A program made the position numbers and the translations under genes. From Rhodospirillales bacterium (GTDB taxonomy: Bacteria; Pseudomonadota; Alphaproteobacteria; ATCC43930; CGMCC-115725): 64,000 nt of DNA. The notes under the pieces are model-generated. The model was not told where the DNA came from. It saw only the letters and a program-made list of their open reading frames with translations, and made no database searches. The DNA lies in NCBI GenBank assembly GCA_947473305.1, contig CANJCB010000002.1, forward strand, positions 1-64,000. Reading direction: 5' to 3'. This document shows positions 7,648 to 14,157 of the stretch, one piece after another; position 1 is the stretch's first letter; every line of letters begins with the position of its first letter.

Positions 7648-8308
7648 AGCGCTGCTCCTCCCAAGGATCGCCGTAATTGTGATAGCCGCGAACCTCCCAG
7701 AAGCCCGGCTGGTCCGAGGCGGCGAATTCGATCCGTTGCAACCATTTGGCACTCTTCCAGAAATAGAGCTTCGGCACGATGGCGCGCACCGGTCCGCCGT
7801 GCTCCCGGCTCAGGGGCTTGCCCTCCCAGGTATGGGCGAGCAGCACATCTTCTTCCGCAAAGGCGTCCAGCGGCAGATTGGTCGTATAGCCGTCATAGCT
7901 GTGAAAGATGACGAAGCGTGCTTCGAGCGCAGGCTTCGTCACCTCCAGGAGATGCCGCGCGCTCACGCCTTCCCAACGGTTGTCGTAGCGCGACCAGGCG
8001 GTGACGCAATGGATGTCCGAGACATCCTGAAACGCGGGCTGAGCCTGGAAATCCGCCCAGTTCCAGGTCAGGGGCTGCTCGACCAACCCGCCGACTTCCA
8101 GCTTCCAGCGGTCGGTGGGGATGGCGGGCTGCACCCCAAGATCGAGCACCGGCCAATTGTCGACCTTGCGCTGGCCGGGCGGCAGTCGCTGCTCCTCGGG
8201 GCGGACGGGTTTGCCGGTCAAGAGCCTCCCCTCCCGCGCCCAGCGTTCCTTGCTGTCGATCAACTTGGGCCTGATCTTGGCCAGGGATTTGTCCTCGTCG
8301 TCAGCCAT
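7640..8308 (-). CDS. Sulfite oxidase / YedY-family molybdopterin oxidoreductase
   Basis: A 222-residue molybdopterin-binding oxidoreductase. The DIHCVTAWSR motif holds the Mo-coordinating Cys (C101). The segments GGPVRAIVPKLYFWKSAKW and WEVRGYHNYGDPW are characteristic of this family. Unlike MsrP/YedY it has no Tat signal, so it is probably cytoplasmic; the physiological substrate is unknown. It shares an operon with the peroxidase gene downstream, which suggests a redox or repair role. A 16-bp palindrome lies 13 bp upstream of its start. Confidence 0.9.
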   Translation of the reverse strand: MADDEDKSLAKIRPKLIDSKERWAREGRLLTGKPVRPEEQRLPPGQRKVDNWPVLDLGVQPAIPTDRWKLEVGGLVEQPLTWNWADFQAQPAFQDVSDIHCVTAWSRYDNRWEGVSARHLLEVTKPALEARFVIFHSYDGYTTNLPLDAFAEEDVLLAHTWEGKPLSREHGGPVRAIVPKLYFWKSAKWLQRIEFAASDQPGFWEVRGYHNYGDPWEEQRYG

Positions 8309-8321
8309 CGTCGCCTCCGCA

Positions 8322-8337
8322 GACTATCAAGATAGTC
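8322..8337. promoter_or_regulatory. Palindrome GACTATC-AA-GATAGTC
   Basis: Perfect 7-bp half sites around a 2-bp spacer, 13 bp upstream of the molybdopterin oxidoreductase start and within the divergent region shared with the LysE gene. Size and spacing suit an operator for a dimeric repressor, but the regulator cannot be named. Confidence 0.45.
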
Positions 8338-8439
8338 GATGAGACGCCGCAGCGCAGCACCAACTGCGTGAGGGGTTGCACCGGACCAGGCCTTCGCGGA
8401 GACTGCCGCTCCTTTCACCCCGGAAAGCTTCGGACCCTC

Positions 8440-9084
8440 ATGCTGCTGGGCCTTCTCCTGAAGGGGATCATCGTCGGGTTGATCATCGCGGTCCCGGTGG
8501 GGCCGGTGGGCGTGCTCTGCGTGCGCCGGACGCTTTTCGAAGGGCCTTATTTCGGCCTGGTCTCCGGCCTTGGCGCGGCAACCGCCGACACGATCTTCGG
8601 CATCATCGCGGGCTTCGGCCTCACTTTCGTGCGGGACTGGCTGCTGGGGTGGCAGGACTGGCTTGGGGCGGCCGGCGGGATCTTCCTTCTTTATTCCGGC
8701 GGACGGGCGCTGCTGGCGGCGCGCGGCGAAGAGCCCGCCCCTCTCCAGGGCGAGGATCTGATGGCGGCTTTCGCCTCGACCTTCGCGCTCACCGTGACCA
8801 ATCCGATCACCATCCTGGCCTTCACGGCGATCTTCGCGAAAGTGGGCTTCGACGGGGGTGCGGTGAGCCCTCTCGGCGTATCCATCCTCGTGACAGGCGT
8901 GTTCCTGGGCTCGTTCATCTGGTGGCTCGGCCTGAGCTTCGGCCTCGACGCGCTTCGGCGGATCTGGGGCCATGTCAGCCTGTTGTGGATCAATCGCGCG
9001 TCGGGCGGCATCCTCTGCCTCTCCGGCGCGGGACTGTTGGTGGTCGCCAGCCTCGCGCTCGCCCGTTCCTTCAAGGTGCTATGA
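8440..9084 (+). CDS. LysE-family exporter
   Basis: A 214-residue membrane protein of the LysE/RhtB superfamily with about six TM segments. The first contains the family motif IIAVPVGPVGVLC, and a conserved TNPITILAF lies near the middle. Substrates of the family are amino acids and related small molecules; the substrate here is unknown. ATG 8440 begins directly at the first membrane segment; the frame is open to 8368 but that extension is hydrophilic and unsupported. The BtuF-like gene starts three bases after the stop, suggesting one transcript. Confidence 0.87.
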   Translation: MLLGLLLKGIIVGLIIAVPVGPVGVLCVRRTLFEGPYFGLVSGLGAATADTIFGIIAGFGLTFVRDWLLGWQDWLGAAGGIFLLYSGGRALLAARGEEPAPLQGEDLMAAFASTFALTVTNPITILAFTAIFAKVGFDGGAVSPLGVSILVTGVFLGSFIWWLGLSFGLDALRRIWGHVSLLWINRASGGILCLSGAGLLVVASLALARSFKVL

Positions 9085-9087
9085 GCG

Positions 9088-9879
9088 ATGTTTCCACCCT
9101 CCCGCATCGTCTGCCTTACCGAAGAGACCGTGGAAACCCTCTACCTCCTCGGCGAGGAAGACCGGATCGTCGGGATTTCGGGCTATGTGGTGCGGCCCGC
9201 CCGGGCGCGTCGGGAAAAGCCCCGGGTCAGCGCCTTCACCTCGGCCGATATCGGCAAGATCCTGGCATTGTCGCCGGATCTGGTTCTGACCTTCTCCGAT
9301 CTCCAGGCTGATATCGTGGCCGACCTCGTCCGGCGGGGCGTTGCGGTCCATGCCTTCAACCAGCGAACGATCGCCGGCATCCTCGACATGATCCGCCTGT
9401 TGGGCGCGATGGTCGGCGCGGCGGAAAAGGCGGCTGCCCTGGCGCAAGACCTCGCCGCCCGCCTCGATAAGGCAAGGGACCGCGCTGCCGCCCGCCCTCA
9501 TCGTCCCCGCGTCTATTTCGAGGAATGGGACGATCCGATGATTTCCGGGATCGGCTGGGTGTCGGAACTGATCGCGGCGGCGGGCGGCGACGATATCTTC
9601 GCCGACAAAGCAAAGGAGGGCGCGGCGCGGGACCGGATCGTCAGCGCCGAAGAAGTGGTGGCCCGCGCGCCGGACATCGTCATCGGGTCCTGGTGCGGGA
9701 AGAAGTTCCGGCCGGAACGCCTGGCCGCGCGGCAGGGGTTCGAGGCGATCCCCGCCGTCCGGCGCGGGGCGCTTTACGAGGTAAAATCGCCGCTCATCCT
9801 TCAGCCCGGCCCTGCGGCGCTCACGGATGGGCTCGACGCGCTGGAGGCGATCATCTCCGGCTGGAAGGCCCAAGCCTGA
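9088..9879 (+). CDS. BtuF/TroA-like cobalamin-binding protein lacking a signal peptide
   Basis: A 263-residue protein with the fold of class III periplasmic binding proteins (BtuF/FhuD type). It opens with RIVCLTEETVETLYLLGEEDRIVG, continues with ALSPDLVLT and VHAFNQRTI, and ends with GPAALTDGLDALEAII. It begins directly in the first beta-strand, with no signal peptide and no room for one, because the LysE stop lies 3 bp upstream. It should therefore be cytoplasmic. Related signal-less proteins are often annotated as cobalamin-binding. A nearby riboswitch-controlled btuB supports a corrinoid link. No btuCD is present. Confidence 0.82.
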   Translation: MFPPSRIVCLTEETVETLYLLGEEDRIVGISGYVVRPARARREKPRVSAFTSADIGKILALSPDLVLTFSDLQADIVADLVRRGVAVHAFNQRTIAGILDMIRLLGAMVGAAEKAAALAQDLAARLDKARDRAAARPHRPRVYFEEWDDPMISGIGWVSELIAAAGGDDIFADKAKEGAARDRIVSAEEVVARAPDIVIGSWCGKKFRPERLAARQGFEAIPAVRRGALYEVKSPLILQPGPAALTDGLDALEAIISGWKAQA

Positions 9880-10343
9880 TGGACCTCCTTATCCGTCCCT
9901 ATCTGGAAAGCGACTTCGACCCGGTGACGAAACTCTGGCTCGACAGCTTTCAGTCGAGCGGCGTGGCCGTCGCAGCCTCGGTCGACCTTGAAAGCCTTCA
10001 GGCTCGGTGGGCCGAAATTTCGGGAGGCTGGGCGATTCATATCGCGGCCTCTCCCTGCATCTCGGGGACCGGGCATTCTATTGTGGGCTTTGCGGCCCTG
10101 GCTGGGAACGACGAGCTTTCGCAACTCTTCGTGGGACCCGTCTTTCAGGGGAAGGGGATCGGGAAGGCACTCCTGGATTTCGTGAAGGGTCTGCATCCCT
10201 TGGGCTTCTGGCTTACCACCGCCGTCGAAAACCGGGCGGGCCGCCGCTTTTACAAACGCGAGGGCCTCGTTGAGGGTCCGCTCTCGATCAGCGCCCGGCT
10301 CGGTCATCAGCTCATCCGCTACGATTGGCGGCCCAAACCCTAG
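9879..10343 (+). CDS. GNAT-family N-acetyltransferase
   Basis: A 154-residue acetyltransferase with the GNAT acetyl-CoA loop in LFVGPVFQGKGIGKALLDF and the C-terminal ENRAGRRFYKREGL motif. The acceptor substrate is unknown. ATG 9879 overlaps the stop of the BtuF-like gene (TGATG), so the two are translationally coupled. It is the last gene before the cobalamin riboswitch, which controls downstream genes only. The frame is open far upstream (to 9525), but that part is out of phase with a credible start. Confidence 0.87.
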   Translation: MDLLIRPYLESDFDPVTKLWLDSFQSSGVAVAASVDLESLQARWAEISGGWAIHIAASPCISGTGHSIVGFAALAGNDELSQLFVGPVFQGKGIGKALLDFVKGLHPLGFWLTTAVENRAGRRFYKREGLVEGPLSISARLGHQLIRYDWRPKP

Positions 10344-10395
10344 GGGATTTAGTATCCCATTGACGGCGGATTTTTTACGAGCATCATGCGCGGCG

Positions 10396-10556
10396 ATGGT
10401 TCCCTTCGGGGATCAAAAGGGAACGTGGTGAGGGATCGGATCCCGAAACCGCGGCTGCCCCCGCAACTGTGAGCGGCGAGCCGAGCGTCACTGGCCACTG
10501 GGAAACCGGGAAGGCGACGCTTCCGGCAGCGACCCGCAAGCCAGGAGACCTGCCAT
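10396..10556 (+). ncRNA. Cobalamin (AdoCbl) riboswitch
   Basis: The 334-bp gap before btuB holds a class I cobalamin riboswitch. Recognisable blocks in order are GGTTCCC with its partner AAAAGGGAAC, the GCTGCCCCCGCAACTGTGA core, CACTGGGAAACCGGGAAGG, and the B12 box AGCCAGGAGACCTGCC (10539-10554). It senses adenosylcobalamin and should lower expression of btuB and following genes when B12 is plentiful. A possible -35 TTGACG lies at 10360, but no good -10 is visible. Confidence 0.95.
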
Positions 10557-10635
10557 CGCACGTGGTCACGCGCGAACACATTGGGCGGGGTGCACCGATG
10601 GGGACTGGAAACCGGCTCTGAACTGAGCGGCGACT

Positions 10636-10675
10636 GGACTTTGGTTCGTGGTGACGTGCTGTTGCCACGAGGTCC
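10636..10675 (+). promoter_or_regulatory. Ribosome-binding-site sequestering hairpin of the btuB riboswitch
   Basis: GGAC (10636-10639) can pair with GTCC (10672-10675), and TCGTGG (10646-10651) with CCACGA (10665-10670). The GAGG Shine-Dalgarno (10669-10672) lies in the 3' arm, six bases before ATG 10678. No U-tract follows. The layout indicates translational control by occlusion of the ribosome binding site. Confidence 0.6.
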
Positions 10676-10677
10676 AA

Positions 10678-12630
10678 ATGTCTGCACATTTCCTGAATAA
10701 ATCCGTCCTCCGTCTGTTCGCCGGCGCTTCCGCGCTGCCGTTTCTTGCCTTCGCCGCCCAGGCGGAGGAGCCCCAGACCCTGCCGCCCATGGTGGTCACG
10801 GCGACCCGCCTGCCAACGCCCAGCGACCAGATCGGCAGCAGCGTGACGGTCATCACCGCCGACGATATCGAACGCAAGCAGGCCACGACCGCGCCCGATG
10901 TTTTGGCGGATGTCCCCGGCCTCAACCTTGTCCGTAACGGCGGCATGGGCGGCGTCTCCTCGATCTTCATCCGGGGCGCCAACAACAACCACACCAAGGT
11001 GCTGATCGACGGCATCGACGCGGGCGATCCGAGCCAGTCGAGCGGCGCCTTCGATTTCGGGCATATCAGCGTCAACGAGATCGAGCGGATCGAAGTCCTG
11101 CGCGGCCCCCAGAGCGGCCTTTACGGCTCGGACGCCATCGGCGGCGTGGTCAATATCATCACCAAATCGGGCCGCGGGCCGCTCCAGCTCAAGGCGAGCG
11201 TCGAGGGCGGCTCCTTCTCGACCTTCAACCAGGCGGGCTCGATCACCGGTTCGACCGGGCCTTTCGACTACGCCTTCCATGTGACCCATCTGCGCGAGGG
11301 CGCGACGCCGGTGACACCCGACGCCTCGCTGCCCGCCGGGCAGCGGCGGAACGACGACGCCTACGACAACAAGACGATCTCGACGAAGCTCGGCTATACG
11401 GCTTCGGACAATCTGGATTTCGGTGTCGTCGCCCGTTACGTCGACACCAACATCAAGTTCACCGCCGACGATCCTCTGAGTTTTCCCCAGGTCCCGGGCG
11501 TAAACCGCAGCGAAAGCACCACCAACCAGCTCTTCACGCGGGGCACCGCTCATCTCTCGCTCTGGGACGGGCGCTTCGACCAGACCCTGGGGGCCGCCTA
11601 TACGATTTATCACCACAACGATTTTCTCTTTAACAGCGGCACTACCAACAGCCATGGCGACCGGCGCAAATTCGACTGGCAGGGCAACCTGACCCTTGCG
11701 CCAGGACAGATCCTGACACTCGGCGCCGAGACCGCGAAGGAAGGCATCGTCCAGGCCCCCACCACCGCGAGCACGACGACCGATTCCGGCTATCTGCAGC
11801 TCCAGTCCAAGCTCTGGGAGCGACTCTTCACCACGTTCAGCACAAGGCTCGACGAGAACGACCGTTTCGGCGGAGCCGTGACCTATCGGGTGGCCCCGGC
11901 CTGGCATGTCAACGACATGGGCACGATCCTCAAAGGCAGCGTCGGAACCGGCTTCAAATCGCCATCGCTCAACGAGATGTTCGTGGACTTCCCCGCCTTC
12001 GGCTTCTCCGGCAACCCGAACCTGAAGCCGGAGCAGAGCTTCGGCTACGACATCGGCTTCGACCAGCCTTTCCTGGACGGCAAAGTCGAGACGGGCGCCA
12101 CCTGGTTCCACAACGACATCAAGAACCTGATCACCTTCAACAGCACCTTCACGACCAGCATCAACATCGGTCAGGCGAAGACCTATGGCGTCGAAACCTA
12201 TGTCTCGTGGAAACCCCTGGAGAAATTGAAGTTCCGGGCGGATTACACCTATACGGTGGCGACCGACGCCACGACCGGCGCGCAGCTTTTGCGGCGGCCG
12301 CGCCACAAGGCGAGCCTGGATGCGGCCTGGAAAGCCACCGACAAGCTCACGCTGTCCAGCACGCTTCTCTATGTCGGCGACCGGATCGACGGCAACCGCG
12401 ATTTCTCGATCCAGCGCCTCACCGCACCCAGCTACACCCTGTTGAATCTGGCGGCTTCCTACGACCTCGGCCACGGCGTCACCGCTTTCGGGCGCATCGA
12501 CAACATGCTCGATAAGCGCTACGAAGATCCAACGGGTTTCCAGCGGCCGGGGATCGGCGTCTTCGCCGGGTTCAAGGTCGCCTTCGACACGGGCCTCGGT
12601 GGACCGGGAGCGAAGAAAAAGACTGAATGA
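10678..12630 (+). CDS. btuB: TonB-dependent vitamin B12 receptor
   Basis: A 650-residue outer-membrane receptor. It has a signal peptide to about residue 29, a TonB box near LPPMVVTATR, a plug domain with GGMGGVSSIFIRGANNNHTKVLIDG and RGPQSGLYGSDAIGGVVNI, then a 22-strand barrel. The cobalamin riboswitch directly upstream identifies the substrate as cobalamin or related corrinoids. The last strand is followed by a short polar tail ending GAKKKTE, unlike the aromatic terminus of many barrels. The start at 10678 is fixed by GAGG. It is followed by the membrane protein and tonB genes. Confidence 0.93.
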   Translation: MSAHFLNKSVLRLFAGASALPFLAFAAQAEEPQTLPPMVVTATRLPTPSDQIGSSVTVITADDIERKQATTAPDVLADVPGLNLVRNGGMGGVSSIFIRGANNNHTKVLIDGIDAGDPSQSSGAFDFGHISVNEIERIEVLRGPQSGLYGSDAIGGVVNIITKSGRGPLQLKASVEGGSFSTFNQAGSITGSTGPFDYAFHVTHLREGATPVTPDASLPAGQRRNDDAYDNKTISTKLGYTASDNLDFGVVARYVDTNIKFTADDPLSFPQVPGVNRSESTTNQLFTRGTAHLSLWDGRFDQTLGAAYTIYHHNDFLFNSGTTNSHGDRRKFDWQGNLTLAPGQILTLGAETAKEGIVQAPTTASTTTDSGYLQLQSKLWERLFTTFSTRLDENDRFGGAVTYRVAPAWHVNDMGTILKGSVGTGFKSPSLNEMFVDFPAFGFSGNPNLKPEQSFGYDIGFDQPFLDGKVETGATWFHNDIKNLITFNSTFTTSINIGQAKTYGVETYVSWKPLEKLKFRADYTYTVATDATTGAQLLRRPRHKASLDAAWKATDKLTLSSTLLYVGDRIDGNRDFSIQRLTAPSYTLLNLAASYDLGHGVTAFGRIDNMLDKRYEDPTGFQRPGIGVFAGFKVAFDTGLGGPGAKKKTE

Positions 12631-12725
12631 TCGACAGTCCGTCGCGGCTGGGACGAGCCGCCTCTTTCGACCGTTCCGCGGCGGCTTTCACCCTCTTGGA
12701 TTTCTCTTCGATCTGGAGATGAGAC

Positions 12726-13298
12726 ATGTATGACCAAATGACCATAACGGGCACGGACGGTACCGGCTGGCGCAAGCCGCTTTGGCTGGTGCTCTTGGTG
12801 GCGGCAAGCGTCGCCTTCACCCTGGGCTTCGCCTGCGCCACGCCCTTGCCGGCCTTCGCCGCGGCGGCAGCGGTCACCCTCGGACGCCGCGATGCGCTGC
12901 TGCTCGCGGGCGGGGTGTGGCTCGCCAACCAGGTCGTCGGCTATGGCGTGCTCGCCTATCCGGTGACCGCCGACAGCCTCGCCTGGGGCGTGATCATGGG
13001 GGTGGCCTCGCTGATCGCCGTGGAAGCCGCCCGCCCGGTGGTCGCCTGGCTCGGAACGCGGCTCGGAACGGCCCCCGGCTTCGTCGCCGCCTTCGCCGTC
13101 GCTTTCGTCGTCTACGAGGCGCTGCTTTATGTTCCGGCCGTGGCGGGTCTCAGCGGGATCGGGGAATTCGAGCCTGCGGTCGTCATCCTGATCTTCAAGA
13201 TCAATGCCGCCGCCATGGCCGGGCTCTGGGCGATCGATCGGCTGGGCCGGGTCGCGGGCATCGCGCCGGCTCCCGTCGCCAAGGCGCGTCTCGCCTGA
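12726..13298 (+). CDS. Unknown membrane protein between btuB and tonB
   Basis: A 190-residue protein with five or six predicted TM segments (about 19-36, 40-53, 57-79, 84-103, 117-140, 150-171) and an FACATPLPAF motif with one Cys (C37). I do not recognise the family with certainty. It lies in the riboswitch-controlled unit after btuB and ends one base before tonB. Its size and topology resemble S-component or BtuM-type cobalamin transporters, so a role in inner-membrane corrinoid uptake is plausible but inferred. GGAG lies about 8 bases before ATG 12726. Confidence 0.8.
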   Translation: MYDQMTITGTDGTGWRKPLWLVLLVAASVAFTLGFACATPLPAFAAAAAVTLGRRDALLLAGGVWLANQVVGYGVLAYPVTADSLAWGVIMGVASLIAVEAARPVVAWLGTRLGTAPGFVAAFAVAFVVYEALLYVPAVAGLSGIGEFEPAVVILIFKINAAAMAGLWAIDRLGRVAGIAPAPVAKARLA

Positions 13299-13299
13299 C

Positions 13300-14100
13300 A
13301 TGATCTCCGTCGTCAAGCGACGGACAAGCTGGGGGGCGGTGATCGCCGCCTCCGCGCTGCTCCATGGCGGAGTGGCCTGGGCCTTGCTGCACGCCCATTT
13401 CCGGGGCGAGGCCGAAGCGGGGCAGGAGCGGGCGATCTCGCTCGTCTTCGTCGAGGAAGCGGCGCCGGGCAACGCGCCGCCGGCGGCGGAAGCCGCCGAT
13501 GAAACGCCCTCGGCGCAGCCGGCCCGGGAGACCATCGCGACAACCGAGGAGACATCCCCGGCAAGCGAACCCGCCCCGCCGGTAACCGTGGCGGTCGCAC
13601 CCGCCGCGGCCGAACCTCCGGCGCCCGCAACCGTTCCGGCGATCCGGCAAGCCCAGAAGCCCGCCCGAAAAGCGCCGACCCGGAGCGCGCCGACGACGGC
13701 GGCCCCCGATCTGCCGGCGCCCCAGGTGGCGGCACTCGCGCCAGCTTCCCCGGGAGCGGCCGCGATGGCGGTTGCCGCCGCGCCGCCCTCGATACCCGCT
13801 CCCAGCGAGTCTCAGCCGGCCGGCGTCACCCGCGAGCCCGTTGCGATCCTGACGCCCCGCCCCGCCTATCCAGCCGCCGCCCGTCGCCGCGGCATCGAGG
13901 GAGAGGTCGTCGTCGCCATCCGCATCGACGAGGAAGGCCGCCCCGCCAGCGTTTCGGTCCAGGAAAGCAGCGGTGTCCCCGCGCTCGACGAGGCCGCGGT
14001 AAAGGCCGGCGAGGCCTGGCGCTTCGACCCCGCCCTGAAGGACGGCCAGAGAATCGCGGCCGAAATCAGGAAGCCGATCCGCTTCCGTCTCACCGATTAG
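13300..14100 (+). CDS. tonB: TonB-family energy transducer
   Basis: A 266-residue TonB-type protein with a short cytoplasmic N-terminus, one membrane anchor containing ASALLHGGVAWALL, a long Pro/Ala-rich periplasmic spacer (about residues 50-170), and a C-terminal TonB domain starting at RPAYPAAARRRGIEGEVVV and containing SSGVPALDEAAV. It should couple the proton motive force, through ExbB and ExbD encoded elsewhere, to BtuB. ATG 13300 lies two bases after the membrane-protein stop, so tonB is probably part of the B12-controlled operon and dedicated to it. Confidence 0.9.
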   Translation: MISVVKRRTSWGAVIAASALLHGGVAWALLHAHFRGEAEAGQERAISLVFVEEAAPGNAPPAAEAADETPSAQPARETIATTEETSPASEPAPPVTVAVAPAAAEPPAPATVPAIRQAQKPARKAPTRSAPTTAAPDLPAPQVAALAPASPGAAAMAVAAAPPSIPAPSESQPAGVTREPVAILTPRPAYPAAARRRGIEGEVVVAIRIDEEGRPASVSVQESSGVPALDEAAVKAGEAWRFDPALKDGQRIAAEIRKPIRFRLTD

Positions 14101-14157
14101 GCCAAAAAGCGGACCAAGGGTTGGCGCTTCCCCACCCTGCGGTTACTTTATAGGCTC

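Noticed and set aside
10569-10677. A possible intrinsic terminator after the B12 aptamer
   Set aside because: No stem is followed by a U-tract; the hairpin at 10636-10675 covers the ribosome binding site instead.
10384-12474. A 696-codon minus-strand frame opposite btuB
   Set aside because: Shadow of btuB and the riboswitch; composition typical of antisense frames.
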